Assembly: GCA_010279815.1 (NCBI GenBank)
Contig: QEOQ01000165.1
Coordinates: 133,051 to 197,050 of the forward strand
Length of the DNA: 64,000 nt
From: Brachionus plicatilis
Taxonomy: Eukaryota; Rotifera; Eurotatoria; Ploima; Brachionidae
Direction of reading: 5' to 3'
Positions 13,462-24,640 of this stretch are shown here, one piece after another. The notes under the pieces were generated by a model. The model searched no databases. It saw nothing but the letters and a program-made list of their open reading frames with translations, and had not been told where the DNA came from. Both the position numbers and the translations under genes were made by a program. Numbering within the stretch: the first letter of the stretch is position 1; the number at the start of each line of letters is the position of its first letter.

Positions 13462-15618
13462 TAATTATATTACTGAATTAAAATAAAAATAATTTGAAAT
13501 TTAATTTCTTTTTTGATTTTAAAAAATAATTTAAAATTTCTACGAATGGACAATAACATGCAAAGTAAAATTTTTGATCAAATATCATTTTTTTTAATTT
13601 TAGCATAGAATTTTTAGTATTTAGTTAAGTTTCATCGCAGATTTTTGAATTCTTATAAATTTTAATAGCTTTACTTTATAATTTTTGAATAGGGAAATTA
13701 TGGTAAAAAAAGCATTGAAATTTAATTTCTCATTTAAAATATTTTGATAAAATCAATTTTAATTTTCTTTATCGAACTAAAATAGATAGTATATTTTTCC
13801 GCATTGAAATTTTATCGGATTTGGCATGTTATGTGACCAAGTAGGTCATATAATATGTGACCAGATGACTCATGCCAATTTCGTGACCAGAGATTTTTCT
13901 TTTGGCTTAATTTTTTTTTAAAAAAAATGCTATTTGCCTATAAAAGAATATAAATAAAAAAATTTTTTTGATTTAAAAAACTCTTAATATTTAAAAAAAA
14001 CTTTTTGTTAATAGAATTTTTCACAAAATTCTAAATGCTTGATGCTTGAGAAAGTGAATCAGATAACTGAGTATTTTAGGGTTTAAAAGTTGTTTTTTAT
14101 TTAAATTTTGACAGATATCAGTAATTTAATTTTTTGTCGCTCTAAAAAAATGAAAAATATTGAAAAAGTTTTTTTTTTTATAAAAAAAGAATTTTTATCT
14201 TAGTTAAGTCTAAGACAATTAAATTTATTTTTTATAAATAAAAGTAAATTTATACAGGTTAAATTTAATTATTGATAAAAAAGTATAGGTCCTTAAATAT
14301 TAAAAATAAACAAATGAGCAAAAATCAAGTTGAAATAGTAAAAATACATGTGTAGAACAATTGACTGTGACTCTGAAATTCAATGAACCTTATCCAACTG
14401 AGCCAAATACTGCTAAGAGTTCAATGGGTTGTAAAGTTAGATCAAACTAAGAAAAAGCAAAACAGAAACAAAATTGGAAGAGCATGAAATAAAAAAGCCA
14501 AGTCTAAATCAGAATTGTTTATTTTATTTTATTTATTTGTTTATTTCAATGAACGCCTTAAAGGCGATGTTAATAAAAATTTAAAAAATAAAATGTAATA
14601 AATAAGAGCTAAAATAAAAAGTTAATCTAAAAAGATGATAATTCAATATTAAGCAATTGGTTTGCAAAAAGGTCGTTTATCTTTGATTTAAACCATCATA
14701 CAGTGATAATGAATAGATTTGACAGGTTCTCAAGCTTCGGTATTTGCATTTGTTTCACCAATTGATAAAAAAAAAATCAAGGAAAGTCTCATGAAATTTT
14801 AGAATTTTGAGATTTAATCGAAAATTACTATTATCTAAAAAAAAGTTAATTATTTTCTCTTTATTAAAAAATAAGCTTTGACAATTATTTACTTTGGTAA
14901 ATTTAAGCTTTTTGAATTAGATATTTTTACACTTGCTATCTTTTAGAGAACTTAATTGAAAATTGAATAAAATTAATGAAACATTAATTTTATGGTGATT
15001 AGTTCATAATGTAATGGGTGTGTGTAGGAAAAAAAGATGCAAATGTTTTAAATCATATCTCAAATGTAAATCGCATTGTCACCTAAAATATTGTAAGAAT
15101 ATTATTTAAATTTTTAGATTAGATAATTTTTGTTAATAAAATTATTTGGAAAATTATTTGCTTTACTTACAAATTGTTCAATTTAATTTGAAAATTTTAT
15201 AATTTTATTTTACAAATTATTAGTATTTGCTTATTTCGAATGCAAATCATCGATTTGCAAATTGTTTATTAGAATTTATAATATTTGAATTTGTAAATTC
15301 GATAATTCGATTTATTTAAACAAAAAAACTGAGAATAGTAAATTTCTTTTATTTGCAGTCAACAGAATCTTTCCAGGTTGAAATTATAAAGTATAGAATG
15401 TTATATTTTCTGATGAATATTATGTTTAGGATTAAAAAATAGACAAAATTTTAATTTAAGAATGTTGTGTTTAAAAAAATTCAACAAAAAAACATCAATA
15501 ATAGCCTTTATTGTGTCAATAACACTTTTTTTGCTAACTTTAATAAAATAAATTAATTTAAAAATATTTCGCAATTTTTTATTCATTTATTAATTGATCA
15601 ATTAATTAAAAATTTTAG
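13462..15618. other. Intergenic, no gene recognised
   Basis: AT-rich. The GTGACCA word occurs three times near 13,830-13,890. The minus-strand 61-codon ORF at 15,401 is low complexity and not called. Confidence 0.55.
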
Positions 15619-17716
15619 TCAAAAATGGACTAAAAAATAGCCATTTTTGTTTAAAATTTTCAAATCGTTATCATTCAAAACTTTATTTTTATTAAATAAT
15701 TTACAAATTGAATTATTGTCTACCTCTTGACAATAAACTACATTTACTTGAATCTCTAGTGAAATGATTTTATCAAAATCACCCAGCCAAATTCTATGTA
15801 CCGACTCACTTTTGCTAAACAAACCCCTAATTGTAGTCTCATTTACTTTTAAAATCCAAAGGTTTTCAGCAGCTTCATTTAATTTAAAATCAAATTCAAC
15901 ATTGACATACATTTGGCCACCAATTTTCAATCCGACCATTCTTTCCACTGAATCTACTGTATCCATTGAAGAATCTAGCCCGCTTTTATTTAACAAAACT
16001 TCTTTTTGTTCAAAAATATCTCCAATTTTAACAAATTTTATCGAATGATTATTAGTGTCAGCTATCCAAATATAGCCGTTCTTTTCATCCAAACAAATTC
16101 CACTAGGTTCATTTAGAGCGGCACCTTGGGTACAAATTTTTCGGCAAAATTTTGTCTGAATGTCAATCAATTTTAAACTATTATTAAATGCATCAGCCAC
16201 AATCAAATACTTGTCTTTTAGAAAGCAAATGTCCAAAGGATGCTGTAGCTTGGCTTCATATCCTTTTCCATCTTTGTCTCCATAAGCAAACAAATTATCC
16301 GGGTCGAGATTATCTCCGCCAATGAAGCCCTTAACACTTCCATCTTGTAAATTCATGGCTCTAACAGTGGAACTCTCAGCATCTGCTATATAACAATTGT
16401 AATTATTGTCAAAGCAAAGACCACTTGGTTGGGCAAAGCTAGCATGTAAAGGATACGCATTATTCTTATTTCTTTCTTTGCCATTTCCCGCCACACAAAC
16501 CAATCTTTCCCATTCTACATTTAAATTTCTCCACCAAGTCAAGCTCTTTAATTGATGATCAATTGAGGTGTTTTGAAATGAATAGAGCCAAATTTGATGT
16601 GTCCCAGCGCAAGCTATTAGCAAAATTTTGCTATTGTCTTTTTTCATCAATTTCAAATCCCAAGGCGAAGAGATTTCTTGGTCCGGTCCTTTTTTGCCTC
16701 CCTTAAAATCAAAGAGACCGATGCGATTTCCAATTTCTACTCCACATAAAACTTTAATTTCTTTGCTTTCTAAATTTACTGATTTGATCATGTTATTGAA
16801 AGTATCGGCTACAATAATTGTCTTCAGATCATGGTCATAGACAATTCCTTGCGGCCAATTCAAACAGCACTTTATGAAAATACTATTTTCGAAGCATTGG
16901 TGAGAAGAAATTTCCAATTTAATATTTTTCTGATTGACATCGAATCCCAGCACTCTGTTATTTCCACTATCACTGATTAATAACAAATCCAACTCAGGGC
17001 TAAAAGTCAATTTTGTAGGAAATGAAAGCAATTTGCTAGGCTGATTAAATTGATAACCCTGATCAAATTGTATGATTCTTGAACTTAATTTTTTTTCATA
17101 AAATTTCGAGCTTATTTGAATGAATTTTTTCAAATAATTACAATTTACTTCTCCGATAAATTCGCCTATAATTAAACCATCTGGATTTAGAACTAGTAAA
17201 GTTGGCCAACAGATTATACCAAGGTTATTCCAAATGTCTAAATTTGAATCACATGCAATTGGATGTGAGATCAAATGGCGCTTCAAAGCGGACAAAATGT
17301 TGTTTTTTGATTTTTCGTTGCTGAATTTGGAAGAGTGACAGCCAAGTGATACCAGTTGTGGGAACTCGGATTGGATTCGTTTCAATAATGGAAGCACGTG
17401 TAAGCAATTGATGCAGCAATAAGTCCAAAAATCAACGAGAACAAGTTTGTCATTAAAAGAAGTGATGTCAATTTTTTTTGAAGTATTTAGCCATTCAAGT
17501 TCTTTGATAAAAATTTAGAAGAAAAATTTTAAATAAAATTTAAAAATTACCCTTGAGTGTTTTTAATTTTTTAGAGTGATTATCAAGCTGTTCTTTTTTC
17601 TGGTAGCTATCCAGTGAACTTAGATAATCGAAAATCTTTGCCTCAAGCTCGCTTTCGCAAGAGTTTGCTAATAAGGAAATAAGATTTTGGTACAGTTCGA
17701 ACCTTAGGGTTTCCAT
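15619..17716 (-). CDS. NHLRC2: NHL repeat-containing protein 2 (thioredoxin-like plus NHL propeller)
   Basis: Two exons, 17551-17716 and 15619-17501, joined over a 49-nt GT-AG intron, giving 682 residues (human NHLRC2 has 726). After a helical N-terminus comes a thioredoxin-like domain (about residues 55-195) with the signature DFWTYCCINCLHVLP, the CCINC motif typical of NHLRC2. It is followed by HSSKF and CWPTLLVLNPDG. Residues about 200-570 carry repeated NHL blade motifs (ISDSGNNRVLGF, VADTFNNMIKSV, IADAESSTVRAM, VADAFNNSLKLI, IADTNNHSIKFV). A C-terminal beta-rich segment follows. In the family this cytosolic protein is essential and linked to phagocytosis, cytoskeleton and redox control. 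The start is the only ATG of exon 1; no signal peptide is seen. Confidence 0.95.
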
Positions 17717-17773
17717 TTAAAAATTTTAATTTTTTTATTTTGTTGATGATAGATAATAACAGAGGAATAATTT

Positions 17774-18170
17774 ATGATTCATAATTTTAATGGTAAGCTT
17801 TTTGAAATTATATTTTTATGTTTCAGTAAAAAGAGTCTTGATAATCTAAGAAAGAGTTATGAACCAAAAAATGATCTTCAGTATAAAACTATGTTGAAGA
17901 ACAGTACCTTGAGTTTTTCAAAATTAAAAATTTTGAAAAATATTAATAAAATATTAAGGATTTGTTAATTTTAGAACAAAAAGACAAAAAAAAATTTTTT
18001 GTTGATGATTTTTGAATTCATTTGTAAAGAAAAGAATTGAAAATGTATAATATTGATTCAATTAGTAGCAGCTTGGTGAAGTTATCCAAAAAAAACTTGA
18101 CAAAGAAAAACCTAAAATTGGCGCTGGTCAATACGACGAATATCTGTTGGTCAAAGTAACTTGAATTTTT
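17774..18170 (+). other. Possible exon fragments of an unrecognised gene
   Basis: Several pieces look spliceable but do not assemble. An ORF of 64 codons at 17,774-17,968 contains an internal GTAAGC...TTTCAG pair. A GC-richer stretch around 18,074-18,157 reads GEVIQKKLDKEKPKIGAGQ and then DEYLLVK before a GTAACT donor. I do not recognise the family. The region stops just before the inserted element at 18,521, so a gene broken by transposition is possible. Confidence 0.25.
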
Positions 18171-18520
18171 TACCAAGTTATAATTACGAATCCGTAATCG
18201 TCATATGAATTAAATATTATTCTCAGATTAATTTTATGAGCACTTCGGAAAAATTTATTTAAATAGAAGTATTAATCTAAAATTTTACTTAATTTTTTAA
18301 GTTAATTATAAAAACAAACAAAAATTTTGATTGAAGAAAGTAAAGTTATTGGCCAAGAATCTAAGATTCAATAAGATACAGCAGTGATTACTGAAACGGT
18401 GTCTTTTAATGACACTTTAAAAAGTGAAAATTTTTTTAGCTATACGTAAATATAATTTAAAAATTTGAAAATAATTTTGAAATTTTAAAATTAATTAGAA
18501 ATTAAATTGAGCTTTATTTT

Positions 18521-19289
18521 GGTTATGCCTAAAACGCGGAAAACGTTAACATTTTGCGGAATTCCGAAACTATTTTTTTAATATTTTTTAAAAATTTTTC
18601 AACAGAATCAGTATAAAAACTTGCGAAAATTTGAAGCGAAAAAATAAAATGCCTAATTAATTGAGAAAATTATTTATTAAAATATAAAAGCTCAAATTTA
18701 AATCCAGTTAAACTTTATCAGGAATGCACTCAAATCCATATTTACTACATATCCATGTCTTACTTTTGCCAGTCGGATAACTACTTACGTTAGCACAAGT
18801 GAAATGATACCATGAGTGACATTTGTCACATTCAATGGATTTTTCTAAACAAAGTTTACAACAAACTGGAAATTTACATTGTTTTTTTTTTGTTATTACA
18901 TAAATTTTCTGCATTTTTCAAGCACCTTTTTGAAAAAAATTTTTCAAAATTTCAAAGTTCAAATCTTCTCCAAGGAAAATGTTAGTAAGCTGGATATGAT
19001 TCTTGTCGATCATTTTCTTCTGTATTAAGCATTTCCCCTCTAAAACTTCATTAATATTATCATGATATTCTTCCTCAACTAGTTCTAAGAAAAATGGATG
19101 ATATTCTATTAAACTTTTCGATTTCAATTTTATTTTATATTATTATATATCTTAAATTTTTCGCTTCAAATTTCGGCAAGTTTTTAAAAATAAAACACTG
19201 ATTCTGCCGAAAAATTTTTTAAAAATATTAAAAAAATTAGTTGCGGAATTCCGCAAAACATTTCCGTTTTCCGCGTTTTAGGCATAACC
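18521..19289. mobile_element. Long-TIR DNA element carrying a PHD-finger ORF
   Basis: Inverted terminal repeats of roughly 120-130 bases begin GGTTATGCCTAAAACGCGGA on both ends. They continue through GCGGAATTCCG, CAGAATCAGT and TTTGAAGCGAAAAA. The flanks (TTTATTTT and TTAATTTA) do not give a convincing target-site duplication. The roughly 500-bp interior encodes, on the minus strand, the PHD-like ORF listed separately rather than a recognisable transposase. The superfamily is not assigned. Confidence 0.75.
18708..19127 (-). pseudogene. PHD-finger-like reading frame inside TIR element, probably interrupted
   Basis: Two consecutive minus-strand frames, 18918-19127 (69 residues) and 18708-18914 (68 residues), are separated by one stop/frame change. 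The downstream frame has PHD-type spacing: CCKLC, then ECDKCHSWYHFTC, then W-x-C, close to the Cys4-His-Cys3 pattern. The upstream frame (acidic, with LVEEEYHDNINEVLEGKC) is unrecognised. PHD fingers read histone tails in chromatin proteins and also occur in some transposon proteins. No splice pair obviously joins the frames, so it is called a degenerate gene, though a short intron or frameshifted expression cannot be excluded. Confidence 0.55.
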
Positions 19290-19585
19290 TTAATTTAGTA
19301 TAAGAAAATTGATTTTTCGATTTTGAATTTTTTCTTTTTGAAGTTTAAAACGATAAAAAATTTAAAATTTTTAAAAAAATATATTCATTACTTTTGTTTA
19401 AATTATTTTTTCATAATTTATGAATTTAGTTTAAAAAAATTTTTTTTTAAATTTTGAAATCAATTTCAACATTCATACAGTTAAAAAAGTAGAGAGAAAT
19501 TTAAATTTGACTAATCATTGTTTCTTATAAAAAAAAAAATAATTCAAATTAAAATTTTTCTCAATTAAATTTAAACAGCACGGAA

Positions 19586-21109
19586 ATGCCTATATACAAC
19601 GTAAATATCAAATGGGGCAAAGAAATGTTCAACAATGTTGAACTGAACATGGACGAAGCGCCACTGATATTCAAGGCCCAACTTTTTGCATTGAGCGGTG
19701 TTGCACCCGAAAGACAAAAAATAATGGTCAAAGGAAAAATAATTGGCGATAGCGACTGGTCAAATGTAGCTCCAGTTTTGCAAAACGGCCTTACACTGAT
19801 GATGATGGGCAGTGTGGACAAACTGCCCGAAGCCCCTGTCGTTCAGACAAAATTTATCGAGGACTTGACTGAATCACAGATCGCCCAAGCATTGGATCTT
19901 CCAGTGGGCCTAAAAAACCTCGGAAACACTTGCTATTTAAATGCGGTGGTTCAATGCTTAAAATCAGTGCCAGAGTTGTGCTCTGGTCTGAATCGTTTTA
20001 AAAATACTGGAGGCGACATGTCTGGTAGTTTGACCATTGCTCTTAGAGATACTTATGAACTGATGGACAAGAACAAGAATGATTATCCACCACTTTTACT
20101 AGTCCAGCTAGTGAGAACTGTTTTTCCGCAATTTTCAGCAATGGGCGAGAATGGCGTGCCAATGCAACAGGACGCCAATGAATGTCTGACAGAATTGCTC
20201 CGTGTTTTACAGCAAAAACTTCCGCGTTCCTCTTCAGCAAAGCCTGCACATTCCGGTCTTATTGATCAGTACTTTTCCGGAGAGTTCACATGTGAAATGA
20301 AGTGCGACGAAGCCTCCGAAGAATCGTCCAGTCAATCTTTTGAGTCTTTTCTCCAGCTTAGTTGCTTCATCAATCAAGATGTAAAGTATTTACAGACAGG
20401 CCTAAAGCTAAGACTTGAGGAAAAATTGACCAAAAATTCGCCGTCCTTGGGCCGCGACGCCCTATACACCAAGACTAGCCGCATTAGTCGCCTACCCGGC
20501 TACCTGTGCATTCAGCTAGTTCGCTTTTTTTACAAAGAAAAAGAAAAAGTATCTGCCAAAGTGCTGAAAGATGTTAAATTTCCCATTATTTTGGATGTTT
20601 TCGATTTGTGTACTGGTGAGCTGCAAAAAAAATTGGTTCCACAACGAGAACTGTTTCGAGTCCAAGATGAAGAGGAGAACAAGGTAAAAAAGGCCAAAAA
20701 GCTTGAAGAACTAAACCAAAATGGTAAGGGAAGCGAGGCGAAAAAGGCGACCGAACCAGAAAAAATAGAGTATGCTCCGTTTTCTTTTCCAGACGATGAG
20801 GGCTCAAATAATAGTGGGTTCTACGAGTTACAGGCTGTCTTGACCCATAAGGGAAGATCGGCAAATTCTGGTCATTATGTCGGATGGGCCAAACATCATA
20901 AGACCAATGAATGGTTTATGTATGATGATGATAATGTTAACAAAGTGAGCGAAGAGGATATTCTCAAATTGTCTGGTGGTGGCGACTGGCACACTGCCTA
21001 TGTGCTCTTCTATGGACCAAGAAAATTGAATGCTGAGTTTTTGAACGCTAATAAGCAAGCGGATCAAGCGGTGAGTACAGTCGAAAGTACTGAAATGAAA
21101 ATCGATTGA
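19586..21109 (+). CDS. USP14: Ubiquitin carboxyl-terminal hydrolase 14, proteasome-associated
   Basis: Intronless ORF of 507 residues; human USP14 has 494. Residues 1-78 are a ubiquitin-like domain that in the family docks on the proteasome regulatory particle. The USP catalytic domain starts at VGLKNLGNTCYLNAVVQCL with nucleophile Cys116. The His box SGHYVGW holds His430 and is followed by MYDDDNV. The blocking-loop and QQDANE segments are also recognisable. A lysine/glutamate-rich insertion at about 361-395 sits where human USP14 has a shorter linker. The enzyme trims ubiquitin chains from substrates at the 26S proteasome. A polyadenylation signal AATAAA is at 21,209-21,214. The ATG at 19,586 gives the family N-terminus (MPIYNVNIKWGKE), so the start is secure. 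Confidence 0.97.
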   Translation: MPIYNVNIKWGKEMFNNVELNMDEAPLIFKAQLFALSGVAPERQKIMVKGKIIGDSDWSNVAPVLQNGLTLMMMGSVDKLPEAPVVQTKFIEDLTESQIAQALDLPVGLKNLGNTCYLNAVVQCLKSVPELCSGLNRFKNTGGDMSGSLTIALRDTYELMDKNKNDYPPLLLVQLVRTVFPQFSAMGENGVPMQQDANECLTELLRVLQQKLPRSSSAKPAHSGLIDQYFSGEFTCEMKCDEASEESSSQSFESFLQLSCFINQDVKYLQTGLKLRLEEKLTKNSPSLGRDALYTKTSRISRLPGYLCIQLVRFFYKEKEKVSAKVLKDVKFPIILDVFDLCTGELQKKLVPQRELFRVQDEEENKVKKAKKLEELNQNGKGSEAKKATEPEKIEYAPFSFPDDEGSNNSGFYELQAVLTHKGRSANSGHYVGWAKHHKTNEWFMYDDDNVNKVSEEDILKLSGGGDWHTAYVLFYGPRKLNAEFLNANKQADQAVSTVESTEMKID

Positions 21110-21436
21110 GTTTAAAATTAAATGAAACTGTAAAAAAATTAATTAGAAAAACTTATCCTTTATTTTTTATCAGTATGCGTTTAAATATTTTATTTTAATA
21201 TTTTAATCAATAAATTCTAAAGCCTTTTTTATTTTTTAACAGAAATTAATTCATTTAATTGCCCATATTTCACATTAAATTCAAATTTTTGAAATTTCCT
21301 TTAAGAAAAATAGTGGTTAATAGGGGGTCATTTTATAATTGCTTTAATATATTCGAATTAATTAAAAAATTTGAAATCAAAATTAAATAAAATTCATTTG
21401 GAAATCCAGCTCAAATATCTTAAAATATTTTGAATA

Positions 21437-22242
21437 AGGTTCAGGAAATGCAAAACGTCCACGCTATCTTATACTTATCTTCATAAGTGAAAACCCCAAA
21501 AAGCCAATTTTTTAGGGGGGTCGAAAAAAATTTTTTCGCCTGGATGAGCTCAAAGGTTTTATTAATTTGCCAAAGTATACTATGAATAGATGCATATATC
21601 TTAACCAAAAGTATATAAAACATGTTAAAATCACATATCACCTGAAAGAACGTAAAATTTTCTACTAGAAATTGATAATTTCATCTTTCAAAAAATAATT
21701 CATCTTAGAAATTTTTTCAAAAAAAGCCCAAATTTTACACGTTTTTTTGGTTTATTTGTATCTAGTCCCAGGAGACTCCCATAGCCCGCGATTATTTTTG
21801 CGAATTCTGAAACTAGAGAAAATTTGGAACAACTTGTAGGTTTTAATTTTTTTTCTCTTTTATTTCTCTTAAAAAAAGCGTTCAAAATGAGGCATTTTAA
21901 AAAATTGAAAAAAATAAAGTTTTTTGAAGTTTTTAATCAAAATGTGTATATTTATAAGTCTTACTTTCAAAAAAAAATTATAAGTTTTTAACAAAATTTT
22001 AAGTAAATGAGTTATCATTAAAAATTTTCAAAAATTTAATATTAATTTACTTCAGTCATTCAAAAGAAAAAGTTAAAGAACATTTGAGAATTTCAAACAA
22101 TCTTTTGAATTGATGAAATATTTAATTGCATTACCTTTAGTAAATTAATTGGGTTTAAAGGGTTTTCACATATGCAGATTACGAATTTGAGGTCAAAAAT
22201 CGAATCCTAAGATAGCGTGGACGTTTTGCATTTCCTGAACCT
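21437..22242. mobile_element. TA-flanked non-autonomous DNA transposon, family A
   Basis: Ends AGGTTCAGGAAATGCAAAAC and its reverse complement are essentially identical over about 35 bases, continuing GTCCACGCTATCTTA. Each is bordered by TA, as expected of Tc1/mariner-type insertion. The 806-bp interior has no transposase frame. It has a GC-richer patch near 21,760-21,800 and a TTTCTCTTTTATTTCTCTT tract that recur in the copy at 52.4-52.9 kb. Confidence 0.85.
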
Positions 22243-22360
22243 TAGAATGGTTGTATTTTTGTTGTATTCTATAGAAATTGTAATCTTTAATCGATTTATA
22301 AAGAGCAAAGTTCCAGATATTCAATATTTTAAGTGCTATCCGAATTTCTAATTTTTGACT

Positions 22361-22820
22361 TTAACACTAGAAACACCAAAATTTCAAACTACTGGAAGCA
22401 CCAAAACGAGGCGTTTTGACTCGTTATGAAAATTAAAGAATAAATCATATATTTTATGTTCAAATTTATTTAAATTATTAAATAAATTCAATAAGAATAG
22501 CAAAGTATTAAATTTTAGTCTTTTCTTAGGCCTTATAAAATATCCATGGTCAATCACACTTTTTACAAATACTCTCTATTTCTTTTGTACAATATCCACA
22601 CACTTCTTTTTTACATTTTGAACAAAAATTTGTCGCTTTATAATTACCACATAAACGAATTTGAACAAAATTTTTTTGAATTTGAATTTTGTTAATTAAG
22701 AAAGTTATTCTTATTTTATGCTGAAAAAAAATTATACTCAAATAACAAAAATTGACTTGGATTTTGGTGGCCAAAAATCGAAAAAGAGTCATTTTGACTC
22801 GTTGGTGCTTCTAGTGTTAA
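22361..22820. mobile_element. piggyBac-like element, internally deleted
   Basis: Flanked by TTAA at 22,361 and 22,817. Terminal repeats CACTAGAAACACCAA and CACTAGAAGCACCAA agree at 14 of 15 positions. Subterminal palindromic words ACGAGGCGTTTTGACTCGTT and CGAGTCAAAATGAC lie inside. The TTAA target and a cysteine-rich transposase tail (listed next) both point to piggyBac. A truncated relative lies at 2,033-2,209. Confidence 0.8.
22550..22792 (-). pseudogene. Remnant of piggyBac-type transposase C-terminal zinc domain
   Basis: An 80-codon frame inside the TTAA-flanked element. Its last 35 residues have a cysteine pattern CSKCKKEVCGYCTKE...CKKC after RLCGNYKATNFC. This resembles the cysteine-rich C-terminal domain of piggyBac-like transposases. 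The DDD catalytic core is absent, so the fragment is not an active enzyme. The first residues are AT-rich noise and no true start is proposed. Confidence 0.6.
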
Positions 22821-23170
22821 TTTCAGACCCAAGTATTCATTGATAAAATTGAAATAATTTTTTAAATGATATTTAAATTCATAAAATTTTTTACACTTTT
22901 ATTAGTACATAAAAACAGAACAAATGATACCAAAATTAAATAATTTTTTTTCTTTAATTTCTAAGTTTTATGTGAATCTAAGATGGTGAAACATAGTTGA
23001 ATCAATCGTTAAAGTCTGCTAATGTTGATCAATTAAATCTGAAAATTGCACAGAACCACAATTTTAATTTCTGCTAATATGAGTTTTTTTTTAAAGTTTA
23101 ATTTCGATTTATATTTTATTTATATTTTTATCATATTTGTCCATAAATTACATCCTCCACCTATGAATGA

Positions 23171-24305
23171 TGATTTAAAAATATCTAAAATTTAAAGATT
23201 TTAAATGGTTTTGTGAAATTCAGTACAAAATGTTAAAAAGAACAAAAAAAAATGTAAAAAAATTGAACAACTTTTTTTCTAAAGGTTTAAACTTAATTCT
23301 GTAAATGTAACATAATGCAAGATTCAAAGTTGCATCAAGTATCAAGGTCTGCTAAATTTGCAGAGTTTAGTAGAAATTAAATTTCAATATAATCGAGCGT
23401 AGTGCATTTTGCAGAGATTTTGCATATCATTACCGTATCCCCTTGTTAAGCGACGCATGCTTTAATACCACAAGTAGGATATTTGGTGCATGGTCTAACA
23501 TAGACCTCACAATGTTAAATTTTTTATTTTAAAAGTCCTATGGGTCACATAGTCGATACATATTAAAAACGTAGCGTTTATAATAGAAATTCAAATAGAA
23601 AAGCAGAGCTTCAAAAAAGGCTTTATTAGAGACTCGGGGTTTTAAACTTAAAAAAAAATTTAATATAAAAAATATTGATTGAGTTTATTTTATAGATGCG
23701 ACGTTAGAGTTATGGTAAAAAAAAAATATTAAAAATATTAAAAAAGTTTAATTTTAATTATTGACCCGGCATTTAAATTTAAAAATTTAAGACAAAAAAG
23801 AGAATAAAAAAATTTAAAAAAAAATTATTTTTTCGATTTATTCATAGAACCTTTCTTTCTTCCTAGTGGCTTTCTAACTGAACCATTCTCGTTGTATCAA
23901 CTGACGTACTAACACTTGTTGAAGTATTTTGTATATTTTACACCAAATATTTCCCAGTGTATATCATCAGCACGAATCTCATTAGATATAATGATGGTTC
24001 GAAACGATCCACCAATATATAGTCATAATAATAATATTCCCATTGTTGTCGGTACACAGCAGGGTCACACCGTTCAACGTTTGCCATTGCAAGATATACG
24101 AATACAACAAAATATACAAAATACTTCAACAAGTGTAGCAGACTTTTACAGTTAATGCAACTTTGAATGTTGCACCATTCTACATTCACATAATTAATTT
24201 TAATTTTTTAGAAAAAAAATTATTTAATTTTTTAACACTTTTTTCTGTTCTTTTGTTCTGAACTTCACAAAACCTTTTAAATTATTATTTTAAAAATGAT
24301 AAAAT
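23171..24305. repeat. Large foldback element with nested insert
   Basis: Arms of roughly 170-190 bases (about 23,171-23,360 and 24,130-24,305) are imperfect inverted copies. They share GGTTTTGTGAA-TTCAG, TTCAAAGTTGCAT and GTCTGCTA. A perfect inner inverted repeat of 28 bases begins ACACTTGTTGAAGTATTTTG at 23,909 and returns near 24,110-24,137. Between them lies a sequence starting CCGTATCCCCTTG at 23,433 with a TA before it, resembling one end of the CCGTATT MITE family. The ORFs at 23,916 (+) and 23,938 (-) are by-products of the inner arms. Confidence 0.7.
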
Positions 24306-24425
24306 GCCACAAATAAAATAAACACTTGACTTAGAAGGCTAAAAATAAAAAAAAACGTGATTTTAAAATGAATTCCATCATAAATAATAATCGTAAGTTT
24401 TCTGATCAAAAATTTTGAATCTCTT

Positions 24426-24640
24426 CAGACTTGTTTTTAAGTCACAAGTCTCAAGTCAAGTCAAGTCCTAATGACTTAACTTCTTTTTTTTTCAAAGTCA
24501 AGTCAATGAATTAAATTTTTTTAAAAAAAGTCTGAATAACATGAATTTTTTGCCGTTCAAGGTAGTTGATGCGGCAGCCTAGTTAAAGTCAAAGTCACTA
24601 AAATTAAAGTCCAAATCATAACTTTGAAATGGGATTATTT
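24426..24640. repeat. AAGTC-rich repeat, copy 1
   Basis: Starts CAGACTTGTTTTTAAGTCAC and continues with AAGTCAAGTCAAGTC words and a GGTAGTTGATGCGGC-type centre. A longer relative is at 38,613-38,906. The right end is less clear than in copy 2. From 24,641 to the next gene nothing else is recognised. Confidence 0.6.

Noticed and set aside
15764..16840. Plus-strand ORFs within NHLRC2
   Set aside because: Antisense shadows of the NHL-repeat exon.
20043..21067. Minus-strand ORFs inside USP14
   Set aside because: Antisense shadows; the plus strand carries the catalytic Cys and His boxes.
23916..24189. Overlapping ORFs on both strands
   Set aside because: Both start in the inner arms of a foldback repeat and share its palindromic sequence.
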